Below, piece by piece: positions 37,601 through 47,388 of a stretch of 59,836 bases of DNA. Positions within the stretch are counted from its first letter, which is position 1. Each line of letters starts with the position of its first letter. Origin of the DNA: Darksidea phi (taxonomy: Eukaryota; Ascomycota; Dothideomycetes; Pleosporales; Lentitheciaceae); the NCBI GenBank assembly GCA_030770425.1, contig JASJFT010000255.1:1-59836 (forward strand), written 5' to 3'. The notes below the pieces were generated by a model. The model was not told the DNA's origin and searched no databases. It saw only the letters and a list, made by a program, of their open reading frames with translations. The position numbers were made by a program, and so were the translations under genes.

Positions 37601-39560
37601 CTTAGTTTAAGGTAGTCTAGTATATCTACTACCTATAACGGCTCTTACTACTTATTCTACTTTAAAAGCTAAATCTTAAGCTTAATATATATATAAGATC
37701 TCTAATTATCTACTAAATTAATATAATAATAACGCTTTATAAGCGCGTAATTTTAATATTAATATAATAAACGTCTTATTAGAACGAAGATAGTACTTAA
37801 TACTATTAATATATAATACTATAAGAATAAGAGAAAGAAAAAGAGATAGAGGAAGAGTAAATTTAGCTCTCTTTACCTACTATAAAGTCTTTACTATTAC
37901 TATAGACCCGAGTATCTTAAATAAACTTATTACTACTTTACTAAAGATATATCTATACTAGAGTATTATATTTAATCCTCTAAAATATTATAAGGACTTT
38001 TAAAATTACTTATATAGTAACTAGTTTTAAGAAGTAATATAGAAGAAAATAGATAATTATTAGAAGAAGAGGTATTTTAAGCTTATAGAAGTAATACTAT
38101 ATATAGTAGATATAGAGGTCCTACCTCTTATATAGATATATATCTATAAGTTTAATAAGAATAGTTTCTTTAATAAAACTAAAGTAAGACTAGTTATATA
38201 GAGAGATTTATAAATTTAATAGAGTAATATATATACTACTATATTAGCTACTAAAATCTTTAAAGCTCTAATAGCTCTAGTTACTTAATTTAGACTACTT
38301 ATATATTAATATAATACTATAAATACTTTCTTAAATACTAAAATTTCTTAACGATTATATTATAATACTTCTAAAGGATTCTTAAAGTAATATAGATTAC
38401 TATTACTACTACGTCGAGTACTATATAGACTAAAGAAAGTATTATTACTTTAGTATTAAGATCTATTTATAATTCTTACTTAGCTAGAACTAAAAAGGAT
38501 ACCGAATATACTATATCTATATAATAATAAAAGTCTTATTATCTTCTTCTATATAGATAATATCGTAGTCTTAGTTTATCTAAGAAACGAGGCTATTTAT
38601 AAAAAAATTAAGAAAAGACTATTAAAATACTATAAGCTTTATTTAATAGGTTAACTTAACTAATTTCTTAATATATATATACTACGAGATATAAAGTAAA
38701 ACTATATATAGTTTATTTAAGACTTATTTATTAATAAGATTACTATAAAGTTTAACCTTAAGAAAGACTTAAATAGCTTTCCTCGAATACTAATAACTAA
38801 AACCTACCTCGAACCTTTTATTAGACTAGTAGAAGAATTAGTTATTAAAATATATTAATAGCTAGTTAGATTAATAATCTATATTATAGTAATTACGAGA
38901 GTTAATATATTAAAAATCTACTTAATCCTCTCTATATATCTAATAAGAACTAGTTTTTAATATATTAATACTATCTATTATACTTAAAGATTTATTATAG
39001 AAACTTAATATTTAATAATAAAAGTTTTAGCTTATACGTCTACTTATTAAGCCTTCTCTATAAATAGAGAATAAGAATTAGGTACTAAATCTATATTCTA
39101 TAGTATATTAGATATATTATTTACTAATAATCCTATTATAAGAATAAACTTAGATAGATTTCTCTTTAAGCTATTTAGTATATCTATTAACTAGAAGGTA
39201 ATAAAGTAATAAATAGTTTTTAAATTAACTACTAAAGCTAAACTATACTTACTCTTATAAACGGCGTCTAATATAATCTAGTAGAATAATCTATTTAAAT
39301 AACTAAGCTTTAAGACTAATATTAAACTAATTATTTATTATAATAATACGTAAATAGTTAGAATAATTACTAAAGCTATTAAGAAACTTTAATCTAAGTT
39401 TAAATATATTAATATTTATTAGCTATAGCTTTAATAATTAGTAGAGTAGAGAGAAATAATCGTTAAATAGATTTCTATAACTAAAATACTAGCTAACGAG
39501 CTAACTAAGATACTCCTAAGGTAGAAGTACGAAGCTTTTACTCGTTAACTTAGACTAAAA
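34700..39560 (+). pseudogene. Copia gag-pol relic
   Basis: Reading through RIP stops, an integrase-like stretch lies at about 36,820-37,020 (D-N near KKDFKRDFLEALY, then KNTNKLKEL). The reverse transcriptase catalytic box lies at 38,550-38,561 as Tyr-Ile-Asp-Asn, where the second Asp of YVDD has become Asn by TpG to TpA. A Copia-type RNase H C-terminus lies at about 39,230-39,540 (TASNII, NNT.IVRIITKAIKKL, ILANELTKIL). The polyprotein would have supplied integrase, reverse transcriptase and RNase H. Gag and protease were not resolved. Frame changes along the element were not mapped. Confidence 0.8.
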
Positions 39561-40300
39561 GATATTTCTAAGTAGTTAAGCTTTTATTTTAACTAATATA
39601 AGACTAATTAACTAGCTAGTATTAATCTTAAGTAGTCTTAAGTAGGATAGCTTCTATCTAGTCTACTACTAAGCTTTTATCCTAACTAGCTACTCTACTT
39701 TAATCTAGTCTAGTACTAGGGTAGGCTTCTATCCTAAGTAGCTATTTACTACTATTCCTTTTAAGTACCTTATTTTATTCTATTTATATACCTATTCTAT
39801 TCTATTTACTCGTCTATTTACTATTCTAAGGGGCCCTATATACTCCTATTTACTCCTTTTAAGTAGTATATCTATTTCTTTAAACTATTAAACCTTATAA
39901 AAATATAGATAGTATAATAGGTTTAAAGCTTATACTAATATCTTTAGATATACTATATAATCTAAACTATATTTAAATATCTTCGGGTATACTATATATT
40001 TTAAACTATTATCGTAAATTAATTTATAGGCGGCTTCTCTAAATACTATAACTTAAAGAGTTTATATAGAGGGGTAGGAAGGTCTAGAGTAGAGAATCTT
40101 ATTTTTATACGAGTTTAATTCCTATATAGAGTACTATCTTTTTACTTTCTTTTTAATTATTACTCCTAATTCGTTAGAACTAGAGGGGTAGAGGAGCGTT
40201 AAACGGACCTCCTTTTAATCACTTATACTCTTTTTACCTATCCTTTTATTACTTCTTAATATTTTATACCCTTTTACTATTCTTTTAGAGTAGAGGGGTA

Positions 40301-40461
40301 TATTAGACTAGCTTTTATACTAGGTTAGCTTATATAACTACTTCTAGCTACTATATCTTATTCTATTCTATATAAGCTACTCTTATATAGAGCTTTTATA
40401 ATTAACTATAGTTCTTACTTCTTTCCCTTATAGTAATTTACCCTATTTCCTTACTATAATA
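40301..40461 (+). repeat. 3' LTR of the Copia element
   Basis: 161 bp, TATTAGACTAGCTTT to TTACTATAATA, directly after a polypurine tract and followed by CCTAA. Confidence 0.9.
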
Positions 40462-40572
40462 CCTAAAATATATCTAAAAATCGAAAATCTATCTCTATAA
40501 CTATATATTAATTATCTTTTAAATTTTAATATAAGATAGATAGTACTTAGATAAAGAGAGTATTAAAAGGCG

Positions 40573-40840
40573 CTGGGAGGTTTCCGAGGGAAAATTGGAA
40601 AGAAAATTGGAAACGAAGTTTGGAGATTGAAGGGTGGCATGGACGGCAATCAAATGGTAACCCCGCATCGAAGATGCAACGCTAACCAGATTCATGCGCA
40701 TGGCTAATGCGACACTAGGCATTCCATACAAGAGCGCAGGCGAAGCCGATCAAGCAGAGGCTCGACAACGGGGACCAGAACCATGTCCCAGCAACTGAAA
40801 GCCGCAAACCAAGCGCGTCTTCCCTGCCGCTCTGGCAACC

Positions 40841-40842
<2 letters not shown>
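40573..40842. other. Normal-composition stretch, no gene
   Basis: Composition returns to ordinary CpA/TpG content at about 40,573. A 70-codon minus-strand frame here shows no family resemblance. Nothing else is seen before the homopolymer block. Confidence 0.5.
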
Positions 40843-40883
<41 letters not shown>

Positions 40884-41099
40884 GGGGGGGAAAGGGGTTT
40901 TGGGGAAAAATAATTTTTTTGGGGGGGGTTTTTAATTTATAAAAAAATAAATAATTATAAAAGAAGATAATAAAATTTNNNNNNNNNNCCCCCCCCCCCC
41001 CACCCCCCCCCCCCCACCACCCCCCCCCCCCCCCCCCCCCCGGGGGGGCCCCCCCCCCCCCCCGCCCCCCCCCCCGCCCGCGCCCCCCCCCCCCCCCCC

Positions 41100-41141
<42 letters not shown>
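40843..41141. other. Assembly gap with flanking homopolymers
   Basis: Ten Ns at 40,979-40,988 lie between long T, G and C runs (poly-T 40,843-40,882, mixed G/T/A runs, C runs 40,989-41,099, poly-T 41,105-41,141). This is most likely low-quality read ends joined across a gap, not true genomic sequence. Any Gly/Lys-rich frames here should be ignored. Confidence 0.9.
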
Positions 41142-41142
<1 letters not shown>

Positions 41143-41365
41143 GGACCCGGCATCTGACCGCGGGCGTAAACGGACACCTTAATTCAGGAACCAGACGTCG
41201 CACAATTTCCAGCCCAAGAGTCATGTCGTCCCAGCAGCACTCACAGGTAGTAGAGCGCTCAACGGCAAGACGAGCTGCAAACAACTATTATCAGAAGCTG
41301 GCAGTGGTCGGCGACCCATTTACCGCGATATGAGTTTGCAGCTTCCGCACAGTGGCTTGTTTCAG

Positions 41366-41806
41366 TCATGGAGCTGCAGGCCGCTTGGAGATCCGTTTCC
41401 CTCTAAAACTAAGAAACATCATATAGAAAAGCTCCCAAATGCCCTCATAGTAATAGGGGGTTGCTAGGTCTATATTGCCCGGATGAACTGGTACATAAAT
41501 ACCCTAGATCGGACGGAGGAGATCGTACACGACAGCCTCATATTGAAGACGAGGGACAAAGTCAATGGGTGTGCACTTGGCTGCTACCGTGTATCCGTGC
41601 GATTTCAGCCGGACTTGCAGTCGGTATCTAAGTCGCTTGAGAGCTGTTGGCGTATATGAGCGAGGAAGGTGGGGCCACTCTGAATACATATCGCAAAGAT
41701 AAGTCTGCCGAACTTCTAGTTGCACACTATTCGCTACGAGAAGCCTGAAAGATCGCCGGTACCGTTCGAAACTACCGAAGGATTCGCCAATTGAAACAGT
41801 TTCCAT
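41366..41806 (-). pseudogene. Fungal kinase-like fragment (N-lobe)
   Basis: Minus-strand frame with a middle section typical of a widespread fungal protein-kinase-like family: ALKRLRYRL, RLKSHGYTVAAKCT, FVPRLQYEAVVYDLLRPI, then an in-frame TAG at 41,504-41,506 where the family has Gln. The frame continues past the stop as GIYVPVHPGNIDL..PYYYEG before ending at 41,366. Only the N-lobe (nucleotide-binding side) is present; the catalytic loop and DFG region are absent. Its first 73 bases overlap, in another frame, the last codons of the APH-like gene upstream, so the two were juxtaposed by a rearrangement. CAG to TAG fits a stray RIP hit. Confidence 0.7.
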
Positions 41807-43066
41807 TCGTTTGAAAGGTTCTCATCCTCCCACTCCGTATCATGTAGTAACCAATTCACCTTTACCATGACTTGGTGTAACTTCTGGTTACTGATTGCCA
41901 GAAACCACCAATAACGCCTGATTTCCTCCTTCGAGTTAAGGATACGGTAGAAGGATCGACAGATCTCCCCGTGCGTATCGCACAGGTACTTGACTGTCTC
42001 AAGAAATATTTGGCGATCGCGGCGCTTCGTCTCGGAGTTCTTACTACGCCAGACAAGTGAGGACTTAGGATCATCGGATAGCTCTGGTGCAATATCAATA
42101 TCATCTTGATCCTGGTATGATTCGTGATCGAGGATCCTCGGGAAAACCGCTGCAAATTGTAACGGAACATATTCGGCGAAGCCGAAGTCGATAATTCTAA
42201 AAATTCTGTTAGCTTTAATAGTATAAGGTGGTAATATAACCGACCCAGAAATATTATATTCGGTATCTGTGATGATGTTTGCCCCAGAAAGATCTCCGTG
42301 GACCATAACCCACGGCGAGCTATTAAGCTCAGGGATTATGTACTTGTGGATAAGGCTTCGCTGTCGGAGGCAGTCTATAAGTTTCGCGGTACGGAGCTGT
42401 CCCTTAAGGACTCGTTTGATCTTACGGTCGATCGCCTCAGTAATATAGACTTCAGCGGTTGTTTCCCCTATCTCTCGTTAATCTAGAGTAGTAATAATAA
42501 GTTAGGGACCTACCCGGCTTTTGTAATTGACAGGCTGTATTGATCGTAAAGTGGGCTAAGCTCTTAATTATCTTTTCCCGTTGTACTGTATTTTGCGGTT
42601 CGTAGTCGTTCCAAACTAGTGGCTTTCCTTCAACCCACTCATACGCAATAAAAGGGAAGCCGATTGGATTGTCGATTGACAAGCTATAACCAACTACTTG
42701 GGGTACCAGAGGAATGCGGCTTTGTATAAAAGCCTCCCATTGTTCTAGCTCATTGGATAAGAGGCGGTCGCGGATCTTAGATTTTCTAAGATGATAAGGG
42801 AGCCGAAATGCGTACTTGATGCTGTCCGCGTACCCAACCACAAAAATAATGGATTGGCTGCCTGAAAACGGTTTTGAATCAGAGTCAAAAATAAAAGTAC
42901 AGCTTTTTCCCTCCCTAAGCCCGGACGCTTGTACCAAGATACCATGGAGAGAGATGGTCTGATATAGTTCGCTCCAATCGATAGAGGGAATTGATGGAGC
43001 CCAGATAATACGGCTATTTTGTTCCCTAGCTTTGCTTGACGATGAATGCAAGAGTGGCGAGGGCAT
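41734..43066 (-). CDS. APH-family phosphotransferase/kinase, two exons
   Basis: Probable aminoglycoside-phosphotransferase-like (Pfam PF01636 type) fungal kinase; substrate unknown. Exon 1 is 43,066-42,514 and exon 2 is 42,467-41,734; the 46-nt intron (42,468-42,513) joins two open frames into 428 codons without a stop. The N-lobe (residues about 70-180) has YAFRLPYHL, NELEQWEAF and GFPFIAYEWVEGKPL. The Brenner catalytic motif H241-G-D-L-S-G-A-N248 and the metal-binding IIDFG (Asp278) are intact, followed by AEYVPLQFAAVFPRIL, which is typical of the fungal branch. Start is the first ATG of the frame. An alternative acceptor 5 nt upstream (CGAG) would also keep frame. The 3' end overlaps a kinase-like fragment. 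Composition is normal, with no RIP, and the gene looks functional. Confidence 0.8.
42468..42513 (-). other. Intron of the APH-family gene
   Basis: 46 nt on the minus strand, GTAGGT at the donor, ATTAAC as a plausible branch point and ATAG at the acceptor. It removes the in-frame stop that separates the two open frames and restores phase exactly. Confidence 0.7.
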
Positions 43067-44016
43067 TGGAAACAGGGGTGCAGAGGGTGAGAAATGTAGG
43101 AGCCGCGTAACCTCGATCTGCTCTCAGCCGGTATATGGCTGAATATCCGCCGACTTAGGGTTTAGCGACTATACACCCAAACTGGTAAAATTGGCTGTGG
43201 AATATTAGCTATACAGTCTAATAGTTGCTATAGCTATAAAATTTTGCTTGCTAGCGAGCTGACTTTCGCAACAGGGGCGTCGTACCTCTATTTTTTTTTT
43301 GGATCGGTGTACATTTCTTGACTTGGACAATTGGGGTAGCTCTTCCACTAGCTATGCTGATGGGGGGGCCGAATCTTATATAAGTAGCGATCCGGAGGCT
43401 GTGGGCCGGTCAGACTCATTTGGGTGGGGCGCTCGGGACGCCAAATTAGCAAAATTATGGGTACGTGCATCGCGCTAGGCATTTACTCGCGCCACGTACT
43501 ACCTCGCTTCGCTCGGTAGTGCTACCAAGGTGACGCCAGCTCAGCCGACCACACGAAACCTTAAACTACCAATAGATTTCTTAGACTACTAATAGAAATT
43601 TTATATTACTAGATAAAAATTCTAGGTCTTATATAATTTTTTTTTAAATTTTTTTAAGATAATTAGAGTATAACTAGAATATAATTAAAAGATATAAAGA
43701 ATAAACGTTATATTTAGAATATATTTAGAAATATATTTAAAATATATTATTAAAAATATAATTGGTATATGTTTTTAATATAAAAAGATTTAATATATTA
43801 AGAATATTATAAGAATATACTTTTTCCTCCTCTAGGAGCTTAGGCTACTACCCGGCGTAACGTTATGGTCTTCCCACGATTCGAGTCAGCGTTCCGCCTC
43901 AACATCGCGGGTCATCGTCGTCTCCCGATACCGTACCACGGTTCCCCTTCGGTACCGCCCCAACATCGCGATTCATCGTCGTCGCATGGTAGCGCACCCC
44001 ACCGTCCACAGCGACC
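43067..44016. other. Intergenic region with a small RIP island
   Basis: 43,067-43,560 is normal-composition sequence with no convincing frame; it would hold the promoter of the APH-like gene. 43,565-43,830 is a short AT-rich patch without CpA/TpG, probably a repeat fragment. 43,860-44,016 contains a local imperfect repeat (CAACATCGCGGGTCATCGTCG and its near copy 60-70 bases later). Confidence 0.5.
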
Positions 44017-44663
44017 GTGAATTCAGCGCTTGACGCGGCCGATTGTTCCGTTTCAACCCCTCAAGAATCTACCCACGTGTATCAGGCAGGTGTGGGCATA
44101 CACCTCCGTCTTGTGTCTAACCTTGAAGTATCTTGCGCGAATTTTGTGAAGAATTCCACCATAACTAAAAACATAAAACACAATATAATCGTCTATTTAT
44201 ATATAATCACTTACTTTGATGTAACGTTAGTCCCTTGCTTTGATATAATCTCTTAATGCTGCTTAATTGTCGGTCACCATAGAGCGTCTCTTGTGACCCG
44301 TTCGCGCGAGCGCGCCGCTGTGGGTATCTTGCTACTAAGGATTTGATCATTTCGTATTCTACTTCAGCCACCGGGTGCAGTGCTGCTCTTGTAAGCAGGG
44401 TAGGGTCTATGTATATGGAAGGATTGATTCTGTGTTGTGTGTCTTCATGTGTGTGTTCATGTCTATGTGGGTGATCAAGCTAATCGAGCTGAAATAGCTC
44501 TGAAACGAATGACTAAGCAGTAGAGCAGCGCCCTGCTTACAGCTCTCCCTTGATGTTCTTTAGCAGTTATCGACTGTTTGCAACGGGACCGCCTATCTGA
44601 CAAACTGGAATAGGCTCGTCAGAACGAAGCTATCGACTCTCTTTTCCAACATCCATAGAAGCT
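44017..44663. other. No supported gene
   Basis: A plus-strand frame of 79 codons starting at 44,017 has no recognisable domain, and its second half is AT-rich, so I do not call it. The rest is the 3' flank of the minus-strand hypothetical gene. Confidence 0.4.
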
Positions 44664-45374
44664 CTAACCCCCAATTGAACGATGTTCTCCTTCATGGTCA
44701 TGATCACCGTTGCTGTCTCTGATACAGAGGCATTTACAGGAGTCATCAAAGAGCTCCTCTGAGAAGAACCAAGCCGCTTCGCGAAACTCTGCCCCACTTG
44801 GCGCCTGTAGTATGTCAACATTGTATGTGCCATTAATCTTTCCCTAACTCACATCATCAAGATCAAAATTGATGTTGGCCCGACCTTTAGTCATCTCCGC
44901 ACGACCCTTAAATCTATTGCCGGGATAACCACAGAGGCCGAAAAGATTCTGGGCTCCTGTTTTCTCAAGCTCATTCTGCATAGCCACGAGGAACTGCTGG
45001 ATATTATCGTCGGCCCATTCAACATTGATCCCTTCTCCGTATTTGAATTCATAGGGGCGGATGCTCCTTCCTGCAAACAACCAGCAGTTTGGCACTACAT
45101 TTGCAGCGCTGGCCTTCCATGGGACCGCAGTATCCTTGTACTCGACGAGTCGCTCATGCTCTGCAAGGTCGAAATGTCGGTGGGCGAGAGTAGCTCCAAA
45201 CGTGTACTCCACGCCATACTTCCTGAAGAGCGGCATCAGGAGTTCATTGACTATTTTGTGGCCATCCAAGTGGTCGAATGCGCTTCCCGCTTCAGAGAGG
45301 TCAGGTAAGCGCTGAAAGGCTTGATAATCGTACTGAAGGATATCCATCTGGGATAGAAAGGGTCGTAGATGCAA
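44664..45374 (-). CDS. Conserved fungal hypothetical protein, two exons
   Basis: Exon 1 is 45,374-44,853 and exon 2 is 44,804-44,664; the 48-nt intron (44,805-44,852) has donor GTGAGT and acceptor CTACAG. The product is 220 residues from the first ATG, or 211 from the second (MDILQYDY), which may be the true start. Visible features are LPDLSEAGSAFDHLDG near residues 23-40, MPLFRKYGVE, FGATLAHRHFDL, VEYKDTAVPW, ADDNIQQFL and KGRANINFDLDD before the intron. Exon 2 adds APSGAEFREAAWFF and an acidic, His-rich tail. I recognise the pattern as a lineage-conserved fungal protein of unknown function but know no activity. There is no signal peptide or membrane segment. It is intact and unaffected by RIP. 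Confidence 0.75.
44805..44852 (-). other. Intron of the hypothetical gene
   Basis: 48 nt on the minus strand with GTGAGT donor, TTGAC branch-like sequence and CTACAG acceptor. Splicing keeps phase 0 and replaces an early stop by 46 further codons. Confidence 0.75.
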
Positions 45375-46505
45375 CTTGAAAAGTAATTTAGGAAATAGGA
45401 GTATATCGACAAGGTGTGAAAGCCTCCATCTAGCGAGGCCTTATATACACAGGGACATGCTGTGCCGCCAGTACCTCCGGAGCTCATTCCCGATTTCTGT
45501 CATTAGTGTATGCACGTTCAATAAATTCATATGCAGGAGATATAATATGTAATACGCGGCCTATGCGGCCTGTAACTCTGGAGCTCGTTGTTTCCGATTT
45601 CCCGCCATTGGTGGACACCGACTGTACTGCAACCTCGTCGCCTGGAGTAGCAGTAGTGTATCCAATTATAGGCCCAAACATACATCAAAAGAGCGGGATA
45701 CAGGAATAAGAACATGATTCAAGTGTTGCGTCGGCGACGCCGAAGCCTGGCGTAGTAGATTTTCGCTTAGAAGGGCATGTTTGAGCCAAGTTCTATAACT
45801 ACGCCGCAACTTCGCAGTCTTACGTGGCAGCAGCTCATCCAGTTACTCTAACAAGTCAGCATCGCTGCAGACCGACATTGTGATGAATAGCTGTGGCTGC
45901 AGGGTAATTGGGGAAAGAAGAACTCGGTGAATGTGGAGATGACTGGAAGAACGGAGAGTGAGCTAGCCCTGTATACTTAGCTCTATATAACACTTCGGGA
46001 AGCAGAACGGTTATGCACTAGCCTTCGACGATACGCCAAGGGGTCACTGGTGATAGTGATAGGCCACAGTAAACCATAGTCGATGAGCTCTGCCGTTTCG
46101 CCGTGACGACCGGGAGCTTTGGGCGCATAATTAGACAGGCTATTGTTACTCTGGCGAACACTGTAGCCCGGACATGCAGTAAGCATTCACTTCTCCAGCC
46201 GTTATGCAGCGGAAACGCCGAATCACACGCATGAACAAGGTTGTCTAGATCGACTAATACAACGATCAAAAAGGAGAGGCGCTGAGGCGCTGAGTGTGAT
46301 ACGATATGCATGAGCCTCAAAGTTGCGATTCAACGGCTGAAAATGAATTAAGCAATGTCTCATGATTGGATGGGGGAAAACCCGCCCCAGACGCCTGGTA
46401 CATTTTGGGGGCCATGAAGTTTGACAGCCTGGAGGGCTGCGGCTTATTGAGACGCCCTGATTTTTTATTGGCGGTCAAAGGGACAGGCCTTAGGGCCAAT
46501 AGGAA
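45375..46505. other. No supported gene
   Basis: Normal-composition DNA with several overlapping short frames on both strands, none with a recognisable domain. The left side would contain the promoter of the minus-strand hypothetical gene. Confidence 0.5.
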
Positions 46506-46685
46506 GATCTCCGGCTAAGTTATAGGGCTAGTAAATATCTCTTAGCTAGCGTTTTAACTTCGTAATAGCTTATAATATACCCTTTTATATACGTTAGGTT
46601 ATATAAAATATATTTCTAATATTTTATAAAGTAATATATACTTTATAAAAGAGTATAAAATATATTTAATAAAGCTATATAATAT

Positions 46686-46800
46686 TTTTTTTCTTAAGAA
46701 AAAGTTATATTATATAATTATATTATTATAAAGAAGTTTTTCTACTTAATAATAAACTATATATATTTAAGACTAGTACTAAAATTTTAACTATATATTT
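46686..46800. repeat. Terminal inverted repeat, left copy
   Basis: About 115 bp starting with a T-run and TTAAGAAAAAGTTATATTA. It is the reverse complement of 52,193-52,307, with mostly C/T and G/A differences. A copy of the same end in un-RIPped form is found at 59,730-59,808. Confidence 0.85.
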
Positions 46801-47084
46801 ATATAACTTAATAAATTATTTAATATAAATAATAATAACTTTATTATAATTTTTTAATATATAAAGATATAAAGTTAAAATTTAAAAATTATATAAAAGT
46901 ATTAATTATATTATTTTATATAATTTATATATTTAATAGTATAAATAAATATAATAGCTTTTTAAATATATAATTATTATATATTACTTAAATTATCTTA
47001 AAGATTAAATAATAGAATTATTAAGTTTTATTTAGAATTAACTACTTATAAAATATTTTTATAAAATAAATAAATATTAAATAG
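46801..47084. mobile_element. Interior of the TIR element, left half
   Basis: Together with 51,946-52,192 this forms the roughly 0.5-kb interior of a short TIR element that was split by the LTR element at the AATAG duplication. Both halves are co-linear with one continuous stretch at about 48,790-49,350 inside the LTR element. No coding potential was recognised. Confidence 0.65.
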
Positions 47085-47388
47085 TATTAAATAGTCTATA
47101 GTTTATAATAATAGACTATAGGAATTTAATTAAGTAAATAGCTAGAGTATATATATATACGTACGAAATAGAAATAATAAATAATTCGATTTAAAAATAA
47201 TAGTTTATAGATAATTTATAATAACTAATAATTAAAGAAACTTTAAATAGAAGTCTCTTTTATTTAAAAGAATTATACGAAGCTCTATATATAATAAATT
47301 ACTAAGAAGATAATCTATATATATAAATTCTATATAATTATATATAATTAAATATACGAGATTAGTACTAAAACTTAATAAATAAATA
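47085..47388 (-). repeat. LTR copy 1 (304 bp)
   Basis: TATTAAATAGTCTATAG to CTTAATAAATAAATA; matches 51,637-51,940 in length and nearly in sequence, with transition differences. Confidence 0.88.

Larger units (their letters stand above)
34485..40461 (+). mobile_element. Complete Ty1/Copia LTR retrotransposon
   Basis: A 5,977-bp element in plus orientation with 161-bp LTRs at both ends, a five-base target duplication (TCTAA/CCTAA), and a purine-rich tract (AGAGTAGAGGGG) immediately before the 3' LTR. The interior carries integrase before reverse transcriptase, which is the Copia order. Coding capacity is destroyed by RIP stops throughout. Confidence 0.9.
106..40572. other. RIP-mutated AT-rich block 1
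   Basis: About 40 kb in which CpA and TpG are almost completely missing on both strands, while CpG, CpC and CpT survive and TpA is very abundant. This is the known outcome of fungal repeat-induced point mutation (C to T, preferentially in CpA). The mutation creates TAA/TAG stops from Gln and Trp codons and turns His/Cys codons into Tyr codons. Rare TpG/CpA exceptions occur (for example near 7,553, 8,483 and 10,550, and in the 3' LTR around 29,810-29,860). Both edges are sharp. No intact ORF of useful size exists inside, so all coding calls in this block are relics. Confidence 0.93.

Noticed and set aside
40932..41284. Gly/Lys-rich frames on the minus strand around the N gap
   Set aside because: They come from homopolymer runs at an assembly gap and include unknown residues.
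42298..42486. 62-codon plus-strand frame
   Set aside because: It is antisense to exon 2 and the intron of the APH-family gene, which has clear kinase motifs.
44017..44256. 79-codon plus-strand frame with an AGVGIHL stretch
   Set aside because: The faint resemblance to a flavin monooxygenase segment is too short, and the second half is AT-rich.
45061..45315. 84-codon plus-strand frame
   Set aside because: It lies antisense to exon 1 of the conserved two-exon hypothetical gene.
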